From positions 1 through 64,000 of the forward strand of contig CAZOOK010000014.1 of assembly GCA_964581385.1 (NCBI GenBank): a DNA stretch of 64,000 bases, read 5' to 3'. Positions 9,520 through 17,577 of this stretch are shown here, in pieces (position 1 is the stretch's first letter; every line of letters starts with the position of its first letter). Source of the DNA: CAZOOK01 sp964581385 (GTDB taxonomy: Bacteria; Pseudomonadota; Gammaproteobacteria; Nevskiales; Nevskiaceae). Position numbers and translations under genes: made by a program. The notes beneath the pieces are model-generated. The model was not told where the DNA came from and ran no database searches. It saw only the letters and a list, made by a program, of their open reading frames with translations.

Positions 9520-10581
9520 ATGACGCGAGATGTTGATGTGCCCGCCAGCGGTAATGTGGCACGGTCGGGCAGGTTGCACCCCATTGTTTTTGTTGGCCTG
9601 TGCTTGCTGGTGGTTGCAGTTATGCTCGCCACAAAAGGCCGCCGTCATGTCGACCTTCCCGCGCTGCTGCAATTGCATAGCGATCCATGGGCCAAGCTCG
9701 GCGCGCAATGGAGTTTCCTATATGGGTCTCCGTTAAATCCCCTCATCGGATACGCCCTGGGTATTAAAAGTGTCGCAGCGATCCGCGCTTTTTATACGGA
9801 CTTGGCGATCGGTGCCTGGATGATTGTTCCGCTGGTTTATTACATTCGGAATCCGATCCAGGGCAGAACCGCCCTCTACCTTTACTGTTTGACCCCAATT
9901 TCTTTCGTATTGATTTCATGGCTCGGCAAGAGCGACTCTTTGCTGCTGGCTAGCTATGCCATCGTGTTCTTTTCACGCCGCCCCGCTATTTATGCGCTGG
10001 GAATTTGTCTTTCAGTATTGGCCCATAAGGAGCAGGGCCTCATTATCGTTGCTTTGCACCTGCTGCTTCAGCGCAAGTACAACGTGATGATGATCACGGC
10101 AGCGGCGACTGGGGTCGTCGCAGGATTGATTATGCACACGTGGTATCAACATTATCTGCCGATTGTGCCGGCCACGCGCATGGATTTCTTCCTGTCGACA
10201 AATGCCCGAGCCATAAAACTAAACAGCGTGGAAATACCGATCGAAGCATTTTCGGTTTTCGGCGCCTTCTGGTTGCCACTCTGGCGCCATGCCATCGCCA
10301 TATCCGGAGTGCGTCGTTACAAATTGCTGATCGCCTGCGTCGTAGCGGTTTTTTTGCCCTTTGCGACCTACGACTACACTAGGGTCGCGGCGATGCTCGC
10401 ATTACCCGTTTATTTTCATGTCATCGAATTCTGGGTCGTCGATGAGAATGCCAGCGCAGCAGAGGCATGCGGACTTAAAGCAGGGATGCTGGCACCGTTG
10501 CTATTGATTGCCTTCATGGCGGCTATGAATTGCCAAGCCGATGGCTTCCTGAACAAATGTGACTGCTATCTGCATGACTAA
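9520..10581 (+). CDS. Polytopic membrane protein of unknown function
   Basis: A 353-residue protein with about eight or nine hydrophobic segments spread along its length, for example around VFVGLCLLVVAVML, YALGICLSVLAH and LLIACVVAVFLPF. I do not recognise the family. The topology and the short charged loop GKSDSLLL are reminiscent of GT-C-type polyprenyl-linked glycosyltransferases or the DUF2029 group, but no diagnostic motif is clear. The start was placed at ATG 9520 (preceded by GAGAGTAAC) instead of the TTG at 9466, because the extra N-terminal residues overlap the RAYT right flank. It is convergent with the tandem-repeat gene downstream; 10582-10742 between them shows no gene or clear terminator. 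Confidence 0.75.
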   Translation: MTRDVDVPASGNVARSGRLHPIVFVGLCLLVVAVMLATKGRRHVDLPALLQLHSDPWAKLGAQWSFLYGSPLNPLIGYALGIKSVAAIRAFYTDLAIGAWMIVPLVYYIRNPIQGRTALYLYCLTPISFVLISWLGKSDSLLLASYAIVFFSRRPAIYALGICLSVLAHKEQGLIIVALHLLLQRKYNVMMITAAATGVVAGLIMHTWYQHYLPIVPATRMDFFLSTNARAIKLNSVEIPIEAFSVFGAFWLPLWRHAIAISGVRRYKLLIACVVAVFLPFATYDYTRVAAMLALPVYFHVIEFWVVDENASAAEACGLKAGMLAPLLLIAFMAAMNCQADGFLNKCDCYLHD

Positions 10582-10742
10582 CAAAGATCATTAGAGGGCA
10601 CATAGCGCTGCCATGTCCGTCGGCTTCGGCTCATGCTGGGCTGTTCAGCGGGTAAGCAACTACGAGCCCGGCAGCGTCGTCGAGCGCTCGGTTTGACACG
10701 GAACAGTATCAGCCCGCAGGACCCGCAAGGGATGCTACTCGT

Positions 10743-11192
10743 TCAGCAATCCACGCCCTGCTGGGTGCGACGCTCATCTTCCAACATCCATTGCGGTACT
10801 TCGTAGCCGCGACGGCCTAGATGCGCGCATTCCAAGTGATATTTGCCGTCCGTGCCAAGGAACGAACCGGCAAAGTGATACTTGCCGTCTTCGCCGAGGA
10901 AGCAGCCGCGGGGATGATATTTCCCATCGCGTCCGAGGAACGCGCCGGGCGGATGGTATCGGCCATCGTCGCCGAGAAACGAATAAAGCGGATGATATTC
11001 GCCGTTGTCGAACAGGACATCGCCCTTACTGTGGTACTTGCCATCGGTGCCGAGGAAGGCGCCGGGCGGGTAATATCTGGAATCGGTGCCTTGAAAGTAG
11101 CCTTTCGGATAGTAATGTCCGTCATCGCCGAGAACTGATCCGGTAGGACGGAATTCTCCGTCCACGCGTCGTAACCTCTTGCTAACATACAT
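10743..11192 (-). CDS. 13-residue tandem-repeat protein (FLGxDGKYHP repeats)
   Basis: A 149-residue soluble protein, without a signal peptide, built almost wholly from a 13-residue unit with consensus G-x-F-L-G-x-D-G-K-Y-H-P-x. Eight clear units span residues 18-121, and degenerate units flank them (residues 5-17 ending DGEFRPT, residues 122-134 starting CAHLG). Because 39 bp is a multiple of three, the other frames and the opposite strand are also open. This frame was chosen because its repeat conserves DG, Y and HP and the protein has unique N- and C-terminal caps (MYVSKRL, and a charged tail ending GVDC). The spacing resembles short beta-hairpin repeats such as MORN, but the consensus differs, so no function is assigned. 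It is divergent from rpoZ. Confidence 0.7.
   Translation of the reverse strand: MYVSKRLRRVDGEFRPTGSVLGDDGHYYPKGYFQGTDSRYYPPGAFLGTDGKYHSKGDVLFDNGEYHPLYSFLGDDGRYHPPGAFLGRDGKYHPRGCFLGEDGKYHFAGSFLGTDGKYHLECAHLGRRGYEVPQWMLEDERRTQQGVDC
10830..11141 (-). repeat. Eight tandem 39-bp coding repeats
   Basis: The segment encodes residues 18-121 of the repeat protein as eight consecutive 39-bp units. Units differ at both synonymous and non-synonymous positions, mainly at the second residue and around the KYHP end, so the array is not a recent perfect expansion. Confidence 0.85.
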
Positions 11193-11359
11193 ACTCGTTT
11201 CTCGTTCATCGGGATGGCTGGTGGTTTAACGCAGCGCGGAGACAAAAGCGGTAACCCAGGCTACATTATGCGCCCAAAAAGATTCCCCGGCCGTTTATGG
11301 TGCTGTGCGGCAGACTTCAAAGTGGGATGAATCGGAGTTTTGGGCGTTTGGGCTTGATT

Positions 11360-11387
11360 TTGATTTGGTGGTACAGGTCTATATACT
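11360..11387 (+). promoter_or_regulatory. Predicted sigma-70 promoter of rpoZ
   Basis: TTGATT (11360-11365) and TATACT (11382-11387) are separated by 16 bp, placing a start near 11394 and about 35 bases of leader before the rpoZ ATG. The -10 matches five of six consensus positions and the -35 four of six. Confidence 0.45.
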
Positions 11388-11428
11388 CTCTTACCGTGCT
11401 CTTGCGGCGTTTCACAGAGTTCTCGCCG

Positions 11429-11692
11429 ATGGCACGTATCACGATCAACGATTGTCTCGACCACATCCCCAACCATTTCGACTTGACCCTGGTCGCTGCC
11501 AAGCGCGCCCGCCAGCTCGCTCGCGGTGCGGAGGCCAAGCTGCCTTGGGGCACGCATAAATCCACGGTTCTTTCTCTCAAGGAAATTGCTGCCGGGTTCG
11601 TCACCACAGCAGTGCTCACAGAAGTTGATTTGCCGGCCATCATGCCGCCGAAAATGGATCTGTCGACTCTGGATCCAATCTACGAGATCTGA
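11429..11692 (+). CDS. rpoZ: RNA polymerase omega subunit
   Basis: An 87-residue omega subunit, which helps assemble RNA polymerase and in proteobacteria forms part of a ppGpp site. It starts MARITINDCLDHI, followed by FDLTLVAAKRARQLARG and LSLKEIAAGFV, the family core. The start at ATG 11429 is fixed by the family's MARIT N-terminus; the open frame upstream (from 11297) is not coding. The C-terminal tail is short and lacks the acidic/Glu-rich end common in gammaproteobacterial omegas. It stands alone, not beside gmk and spoT, so it may be a relocated single copy or a second paralogue. Confidence 0.9.
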   Translation: MARITINDCLDHIPNHFDLTLVAAKRARQLARGAEAKLPWGTHKSTVLSLKEIAAGFVTTAVLTEVDLPAIMPPKMDLSTLDPIYEI

Positions 11693-11944
11693 GTCTCGCG
11701 AAGCTTGTGCACAGATTCCTCTGCTCCTATAAGGGATGCGGCGGTAAGCAATAAGTAACGATTGGGAAGAGACACGGCTCTCCGCCTGGGCGCCCTCCCG
11801 TCGCAGCAATCAAGCATTTTGACGACAGTCGCCACGCCCGCGCTTCCGGGAGGCGGGTAGAATTGTCACGGAAATTGCGGTGCAATCAAAATTAGGGGCA
11901 TGCCCGCTGATCTAGCGGCATATTCGACTGAGCGGGACTGACGG

Positions 11945-13018
11945 ATGACGATACTCGTAACCGGCGGCGCTGGTTTCATAGGCGGCAACTTTGTTCTCGA
12001 CTGGGTGGCGGCGACCGGTGAAACGGTGGTCAACCTGGACGCGCTGACCTATGCCGGCAATCTGGAGACGCTGGCCTCGCTTGATGGCGATCCGCGCCAT
12101 GTTTTCGCGCATGGCGATATCCGCGACCGCGATCTGGTCGATCGCCTGCTCGCCGCGCACAAGCCGCGCGCAATCGTGCATTTCGCGGCCGAGAGCCATG
12201 TGGATCGTTCGATCCATGGTCCGGCGGAATTCATGCGTACCAATATCGACGGCACATTTACTCTGCTCGAGGCGGCGCGGGCGTATTGGGGCGGACTTGC
12301 CGGGGCGGCGAAAACCGCTTTCCGCTTTCATCACGTGAGCACGGACGAAGTCTACGGTTCACTGGCGCCACAGGATCCGCCGTTCGCGGAAACGCATGCG
12401 TGCGAGCCGAATAGTCCGTATTCCGCCAGCAAAGCCGCTTCGGACCATCTCGTGCGCGCCTGGCACCACACGTATGGACTGCCGGTGCTGACCACCAATT
12501 GCTCGAACAACTACGGCCCGTATCACTTTCCGGAAAAATTGATTCCGCTGATGATCGTCAATGCGCTGGCGGGCAAGCCATTGCCGGTGTATGGCGATGG
12601 GCTCAACGTTCGCGACTGGCTGTACGTGAAGGATCACTGCGCCGCGATCCGCGAAGTGCTCGCGCGTGGCCGCGTCGGCGAGACCTACAACATCGGCGGC
12701 TGGAACGAGAAAGCGAACATCGAGATCGTCAAGACGGTCTGCGCGCTGCTCGACGAGCTGAAACCCGATGCGGCGGGCAGCTACAGCCGGTTGATCACCT
12801 ACGTTAAAGACCGCCCCGGCCACGACCGCCGCTACGCGATCGATGCGCGCAAGCTGGAGCGCGAACTGGGCTGGCGGCCGGCGGAGACCTTCGAGAGCGG
12901 GATTCGCAAAACCGTAAGCTGGTATCTGGATAATCCCGAGTGGGTGGCGCACGTGCAGAGTGGCGCTTACCGCGATTGGGTCGCGAAAAATTATTCTGAA
13001 CGGGTGGGGAAAGCATGA
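11945..13018 (+). CDS. rfbB: dTDP-glucose 4,6-dehydratase
   Basis: A 357-residue extended SDR enzyme (RmlB) converting dTDP-glucose to dTDP-4-keto-6-deoxyglucose, second step of dTDP-L-rhamnose synthesis. Seen: the NAD-binding GGAGFIG at residues 7-13, the HVSTDEVYG segment carrying the active-site Asp-Glu pair, and YSASK (Tyr159, Lys163). Length is typical. Its stop overlaps the rfbD start by four bases (ATGA), and rfbDAC follow, so the four are one operon. The product feeds O-antigen or another rhamnose-containing surface glycan; no glycosyltransferase genes lie nearby. The 252 bases upstream (11693-11944) hold no gene that I can support. Confidence 0.97.
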   Translation: MTILVTGGAGFIGGNFVLDWVAATGETVVNLDALTYAGNLETLASLDGDPRHVFAHGDIRDRDLVDRLLAAHKPRAIVHFAAESHVDRSIHGPAEFMRTNIDGTFTLLEAARAYWGGLAGAAKTAFRFHHVSTDEVYGSLAPQDPPFAETHACEPNSPYSASKAASDHLVRAWHHTYGLPVLTTNCSNNYGPYHFPEKLIPLMIVNALAGKPLPVYGDGLNVRDWLYVKDHCAAIREVLARGRVGETYNIGGWNEKANIEIVKTVCALLDELKPDAAGSYSRLITYVKDRPGHDRRYAIDARKLERELGWRPAETFESGIRKTVSWYLDNPEWVAHVQSGAYRDWVAKNYSERVGKA

Positions 13019-13917
13019 AGATTCTGTTGCTCGGCAAGGACGGCCAAGTCGGCTGGTCACTGCAGCGCGCCCTGGCGCCGCTCGGCAGCCTGCAGATGCT
13101 GGATGTTGGTGACTGCGACTTCGCCAATTCCGACCAGCTTCGGGCCGTGCTGACGGCGGCGAAGGCCGATGTCATCGTGAATGCCGCCGCCTATACCGCG
13201 GTCGATAAAGCCGAGAGCGACGCCGCCGTCGCACAGCTGATCAACGGCACGGCGCCGGGTGTGATGGCCGAGGTTGCCGCTCGCCAGGGTTCACTGTTGA
13301 TCCACTATTCCACGGATTATGTGTTCGATGGTTCCAAGGTCGGCGCTTATCTGGAAACCGATACGCCGGCGCCGCTGAATGTGTACGGCGCGTCCAAGCT
13401 GGCTGGCGAGAACGTAATCCGGGACAGCGGCTGCCGACATCTGACGTTCCGCACCAGCTGGGTGTTCTCCGTGCACGGCGCGAATTTCATCAAGACCATG
13501 CTGCGGCTGGGCCGCGAGCGTGACGGTCTCAATGTCATCGACGATCAGATCGGCGCGCCGACTTCGGCGGATTTGATCGCGGATGTGACCGCGCTGTGCC
13601 TGCACGCGTGGATGGCACAGTCGGAAAAGCAAGCGGCCCTCTCCGGCCTTTATCATCTCGTGGCAGCGGGTGAGACGAGCTGGCACGGTTTCGCAACGCA
13701 CGTCATCGAATTCGCGCGCGCACGCGGCGTGCCGATCAAGGTGGCGCCGGATGCGATCAAGCCGATTCCGACGTCCGCGTATCCGGTGGCCGCGAAACGG
13801 CCGCTCAATTCGCGCCTGGATACGTCGAAACTCCAGTCCGTGTTCAAACTGTCGATGCCAGACTGGAAGACGCACGCGTCGCGCACGCTTTTGGAAATGC
13901 TGAGGAATCCCGCATGA
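13015..13917 (+). CDS. rfbD: dTDP-4-dehydrorhamnose reductase
   Basis: A 300-residue SDR-fold reductase (RmlD) making dTDP-L-rhamnose from the 4-keto-L-sugar with NAD(P)H. Seen: cofactor loop GKDGQVG (residues 7-13), STDYVFDG, and YGASK with the catalytic pair Tyr124/Lys128. It overlaps rfbB by four bases and its own stop overlaps the rfbA start by four, indicating translational coupling. The gene order B-D-A-C is one of the usual arrangements of this pathway. Confidence 0.97.
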   Translation: MKILLLGKDGQVGWSLQRALAPLGSLQMLDVGDCDFANSDQLRAVLTAAKADVIVNAAAYTAVDKAESDAAVAQLINGTAPGVMAEVAARQGSLLIHYSTDYVFDGSKVGAYLETDTPAPLNVYGASKLAGENVIRDSGCRHLTFRTSWVFSVHGANFIKTMLRLGRERDGLNVIDDQIGAPTSADLIADVTALCLHAWMAQSEKQAALSGLYHLVAAGETSWHGFATHVIEFARARGVPIKVAPDAIKPIPTSAYPVAAKRPLNSRLDTSKLQSVFKLSMPDWKTHASRTLLEMLRNPA

Positions 13918-14798
13918 GCTCCCGCAAGGGCATTGTTCTCGCCGGTGGTTCCGGCACGCGCCTGTATCCGGCGACGTTGTCGGTGTCGAAGCAGCTGCTG
14001 CCGATTTATGACAAGCCGATGATTTACTATCCGCTGTCGACCTTGATGCTGGCCGGCATACGCGACGTTCTCATCATCTCCACGCCGCAAGACACGCCGC
14101 GCTTCGCGCAGCTGCTCGGCGACGGCTCGCAGTGGGGCATGAATTTCTCCTACGTCGTGCAACCCAGTCCGGACGGTCTGGCGCAGGCCTTCATTCTCGG
14201 CGCAGATTTTGTGGGCAACAGCCCGTCGGCGCTGGTTCTGGGCGACAACGTTTTTTACGGACACGACTTCGCGACGCCGCTGAATCAGGCCAGCGCGCGC
14301 ACGAGTGGCGCCACCGTGTTCGCGTACGCGGTGACCGATCCCGAGCGCTACGGCGTGGTGGAATTCGATGCGCGCGGCAAGGCGCTGTCCATCGAGGAAA
14401 AGCCACGGGTTCCGAAGTCGCGCTATGCGATCACTGGACTATATTTCTACGACGAGGAAGTCGTCGATATTGCGCGCTCGATCAAACCGTCCGCCCGTGG
14501 CGAACTGGAGATCACCGACGTCAATCGTGCTTATCTTGAGCGCGGTGCTCTGTCAGTCGAGATCATGGGGCGCGGCTATGCCTGGCTCGATACCGGTACG
14601 CACGATTCGTTGATCGAAGCCGGACAATTCATCGCGACCATCGAAAAGCGGCAGGGGCTCAAGGTCGCGTGTCCGGAGGAAATTGCCTGGCGCAAGGGCT
14701 GGATCGACTCTGCTGCGCTGGAGCGCCTCGGTCATCAGACCGCCAAAAGCGGGTATGGTCAGTATCTGCTCGGATTGCTCACCGGAACTGTTTTCTGA
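13914..14798 (+). CDS. rfbA: Glucose-1-phosphate thymidylyltransferase
   Basis: A 294-residue nucleotidyltransferase (RmlA) that joins dTTP and glucose 1-phosphate, the committing step of dTDP-rhamnose synthesis, usually feedback-inhibited by the end product. Seen: LAGGSGTRLYP signature near residues 9-19, SKQLLPIYDKPM, LGDN for the metal-binding Asp, EKP and the WLDTGTHDSL segment. The length matches the family. It overlaps rfbD by four bases and is 25 bases from rfbC. Confidence 0.97.
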   Translation: MSSRKGIVLAGGSGTRLYPATLSVSKQLLPIYDKPMIYYPLSTLMLAGIRDVLIISTPQDTPRFAQLLGDGSQWGMNFSYVVQPSPDGLAQAFILGADFVGNSPSALVLGDNVFYGHDFATPLNQASARTSGATVFAYAVTDPERYGVVEFDARGKALSIEEKPRVPKSRYAITGLYFYDEEVVDIARSIKPSARGELEITDVNRAYLERGALSVEIMGRGYAWLDTGTHDSLIEAGQFIATIEKRQGLKVACPEEIAWRKGWIDSAALERLGHQTAKSGYGQYLLGLLTGTVF

Positions 14799-14823
14799 CC
14801 AACGCGAGATTGGAGAACCCGCG

Positions 14824-15372
14824 ATGAATGTTTCACCGACCGTCATTCCCGATGTAATCATCATCGAGCCACGTGTCTTCGGCGACGCGCGCGGTTTCTT
14901 CTACGAAAGCTTCAACCAGAAGCGCTTCGATGAGGCGGTCGGCCGCGAGGTCCGTTTCGTGCAAGACAATCATTCGCGCTCGACTCGCGGTGTGCTGCGC
15001 GGACTTCACTACCAGATCCAGCACCCGCAGGGAAAACTCGTACGGGTGGTTGCGGGCGAAGTGTTCGACGTGGCCGTCGATCTGCGCCGGAATTCACCGA
15101 CCTTCGGCCGCTGGGTCGGGGAAATCCTGTCCGCGGAGAACAAGCGCCAGCTATGGGTTCCTGAAGGTTTTGCGCACGGCTTCGTGGTGCTGTCGGATTC
15201 GGCCGAATTTCTCTACAAGACGACGGATTATTGGTTTCCCGAACACGAACGCTGCATTCGCTGGAACGATACGGTGCTCGCCATCGACTGGCGCTTTCCG
15301 GGCACGCCGATGGTTTCGGAAAAGGACGCGCGCGGCGCTGATTTTCGGGCCGCGGAAGTGTTTGAATCCTGA
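14824..15372 (+). CDS. rfbC: dTDP-4-dehydrorhamnose 3,5-epimerase
   Basis: A 182-residue cupin-fold epimerase (RmlC) acting between RmlB and RmlD. Seen: RGVLRGLHYQ with the catalytic His62, the GEVFDVAVDLR strand and PEGFAHGF. ATG 14824 was chosen behind GGAGAACC because the family begins a few residues before VIIIEPRVFGD; the open frame continues upstream to 14683 without homology. Last gene of the rhamnose operon. Confidence 0.96.
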   Translation: MNVSPTVIPDVIIIEPRVFGDARGFFYESFNQKRFDEAVGREVRFVQDNHSRSTRGVLRGLHYQIQHPQGKLVRVVAGEVFDVAVDLRRNSPTFGRWVGEILSAENKRQLWVPEGFAHGFVVLSDSAEFLYKTTDYWFPEHERCIRWNDTVLAIDWRFPGTPMVSEKDARGADFRAAEVFES

Positions 15373-15478
15373 GCTTGCCCGCGAACGGATCGGTTCGCGC
15401 GAGCCGCCCGGTGCGAGCGCTAAAAGGACATCGGATTTCTGTAAACTGTGCGGCGCACGAACGAACCAGAAGGGCATC

Positions 15479-15841
15479 ATGATCGGATACGTAACACTCG
15501 GAACTCGCGATCTGGCGCGCGCCAAGCGCTTTTACGATGCTCTGCTCGGCGAGTTGGATGCCAACAGAACCATGGAAACCGAGCGTTTCGCGATGTGGTC
15601 GACGGGATCGATTGGGCTGGGCGTGGCGCTGCCTTTCGACGGCAAACCCGCCACGGTCGGCAACGGCGTGATGATCGCGCTCTCGGTTAAGGACAAAGCC
15701 AAGGTCGATATGCTCCACAAAAAAGCGATTGAGCTGGGCGGTAGCGATGAGGGCGCGCCGGGACCTCGTGGTCAAGGTTTCTACGCAGCGTATTTTCGCG
15801 ATCTCGATGGTAACAAGCTGAATTGTTTCTGCGCCGGCTGA
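15479..15841 (+). CDS. VOC (glyoxalase/dioxygenase fold) family protein
   Basis: A 120-residue single-domain vicinal oxygen chelate protein. Seen: the N-terminal YVTLGTRDLARAKRFYDALLG helix-strand typical of the fold and the C-terminal FRDLDGNKLNCF strand that usually supplies a metal-binding residue. ATG 15479 lies behind AGAAGGG; the longer open frame from 14873 overlaps rfbC and is an artefact. Members often act on glutathione adducts or bind antibiotics, but the substrate here cannot be told. Confidence 0.88.
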   Translation: MIGYVTLGTRDLARAKRFYDALLGELDANRTMETERFAMWSTGSIGLGVALPFDGKPATVGNGVMIALSVKDKAKVDMLHKKAIELGGSDEGAPGPRGQGFYAAYFRDLDGNKLNCFCAG

Positions 15842-15877
15842 GCGGCCGGTGGATTACGGACTTTCCGGAGAGCGGTC

Positions 15878-16732
15878 ATGAAGACTTTCAAATGGATGGG
15901 CATGTGGTGTGCGTTCCTGACGGGCATCGCGGTATGGAGCGTCGCCATTGGTGCTACGCAGGACGTTACCAATACCCGGCTCTACGTGCTGGACTGCGGT
16001 CATGCCGGCTTCAAGGACATGGGCATGTTCTCGGACACCGGCGAATATGATGGCAGGCCGGGTGCGGTTGCCGATCCATGCTTCCTGATCCGGCATCCCA
16101 AGGGGACGCTGCTGTGGGATACCGGCCTCGGCGACAAGCTTGCGGAGACCAAGGGCGGCTCCGATCATGACGGTGTTCACACACAGCTCGATGTGTCGCT
16201 GCTCGATCAGCTCAAGAGCCTTGGCTTGGCGCCGGCGGATATCACCTACGTTGCTTTTTCGCATTTCCATTTCGACCACACCGGCAACGCGAACGAATTT
16301 CCCGCCTCGACGTGGATTCTTAACAAGACCGAGCTGGAGTGGGCGCTGTCCACGCCGACGCCATTCGGCGTCGATCCAACGACGTTCAGCGCGTACAAGA
16401 CCGTCAAGACGCAGATGATCGATAACGATTACGACGTATTCGGCGACGGCAGCGTGCGCATTCTGAAAGCGCCGGGCCATACGCCCGGACATCAGGCACT
16501 GATGCTAAAACTGCATAAGGCCGGCACCGTGATCCTGTCCGGCGATCTGTATCACCTGGTGGATAACCGCACGTTCAAGCGCGTGCCAGGATTCAACTTC
16601 AGCCGCGCCGACACGCTGGCCTCGATTGATCGTATCGAGAGGCTGGCGAAAAACACGCATGCACGCCTGATCGTCCAACACGATCCCGGCGAGTTCAAAT
16701 CGCTGCCGAAAAGCCCTGCTTATTTGGATTGA
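15878..16732 (+). CDS. Exported metallo-beta-lactamase-fold hydrolase (AHL-lactonase-like)
   Basis: A 284-residue metallohydrolase with an N-terminal hydrophobic export signal (about residues 8-26, ending near IGATQ). Seen: the zinc motif HFHFDH (His129, His131, Asp133, His134), HTPGH (His201) and SGDLYH (Asp223), completing a two-zinc site. The DTGLGDK and N-terminal LDCGHAGF segments are like N-acyl-homoserine lactonases of the AttM/AiiA group. Lactone hydrolysis is thus a good guess, but related enzymes hydrolyse other esters. Single gene, 36 bases after the VOC gene. Confidence 0.85.
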   Translation: MKTFKWMGMWCAFLTGIAVWSVAIGATQDVTNTRLYVLDCGHAGFKDMGMFSDTGEYDGRPGAVADPCFLIRHPKGTLLWDTGLGDKLAETKGGSDHDGVHTQLDVSLLDQLKSLGLAPADITYVAFSHFHFDHTGNANEFPASTWILNKTELEWALSTPTPFGVDPTTFSAYKTVKTQMIDNDYDVFGDGSVRILKAPGHTPGHQALMLKLHKAGTVILSGDLYHLVDNRTFKRVPGFNFSRADTLASIDRIERLAKNTHARLIVQHDPGEFKSLPKSPAYLD

Positions 16733-16842
16733 TAGCGACGCATTGTGGGCGGGCTATGTGCCGAATCAGGTACGTCGCCCTGCCAATGTGATGGTCTGTG
16801 GTTAGAATAGCGCGCCCATTTTTTCCGCATCGCGCTCACTCC

Positions 16843-17496
16843 ATGTTCAGGCCCCTGTATTTTGCGCTGCTGTTTGCAACTTTTGCGTTCTCCACCTCGG
16901 TTCTTGCCGATGGCGCCCAGGACGCGATCAAGCGTTTCGCCGGCGGGGTAAAAACCTTCGAGGCTCACTTCGAGCAAGTGCAGACCGACGAACATGGTCA
17001 GGTCAATACGCGCAGCAGTGGACATTTCTGGCTGTCGCGACCCGGCCGTTTCCGCTGGGTCTACGAGCAGCCGTACCAGCAGATTACCGTCTGTGACGGC
17101 GACAAGCTCTGGGCTTACGATCCCGATCTGGAACAGGTCACTGTGCGCAAGGCGCGGCTCGCGCTGCCCGGAACGCCCGCGGCACTGCTGTCGCAGAAGA
17201 CCGCGCTGTCCGATGAATTCAAAGTGCAGGACGCCGGCACCGAAAGCAGCGGCCGGCGCGTGCGGTTGATTCCCAAATCCGCCGACAGCGATTTCAAGTC
17301 GATCGAACTCGTGCTCGGTAAGGACGGCGCGCCGCAACAGATGAAATTCGCCGACCAGATCGGCGGTCACTCGGATATCACTTTTACCGAAGTGCATGCG
17401 AATGCGGCGATCGCGGACGATAAGTTCCTGTTCTCGCCACCCAAAGGTGTCGAAGTGGTCGACGGTGATTCCGACGCATCGAAGCCGGGTAACTGA
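16843..17496 (+). CDS. lolA: Periplasmic outer-membrane lipoprotein carrier LolA
   Basis: A 217-residue chaperone that takes lipoproteins from LolCDE and carries them to LolB. Seen: signal peptide MFRPLYFALLFATFAFS ending near VLADG, then AIKRFAGGVKTFEAHFEQ and GHFWLSRPGRFRWVYEQPY, the family hallmark, with VCDGDKLWAYDPDLEQV. ATG 16843 was chosen because a signal peptide begins there; a GTG at 16798 would add 15 residues in front of it. It is followed by rarA, as in Escherichia coli. Confidence 0.95.
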   Translation: MFRPLYFALLFATFAFSTSVLADGAQDAIKRFAGGVKTFEAHFEQVQTDEHGQVNTRSSGHFWLSRPGRFRWVYEQPYQQITVCDGDKLWAYDPDLEQVTVRKARLALPGTPAALLSQKTALSDEFKVQDAGTESSGRRVRLIPKSADSDFKSIELVLGKDGAPQQMKFADQIGGHSDITFTEVHANAAIADDKFLFSPPKGVEVVDGDSDASKPGN

Positions 17497-17577
17497 AGCG
17501 AGCCTGATTGCGGCGCAGGCGACGGTTCACATGACGCGCTACAGTCACGACATGAACGCTCCCGTCGCTGCGGTGTC

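Noticed and set aside
10830..11141. CRISPR array
   Set aside because: The 39-bp units are contiguous, without spacers, and are coding.
10817..11245. Alternative repeat-containing reading frames, minus strand 10817-11245 and plus strand 10821-11138
   Set aside because: A 39-bp period keeps several frames open. Only the 10743-11192 frame gives conserved chemically distinctive positions (DG, Y, HP) and unique caps.
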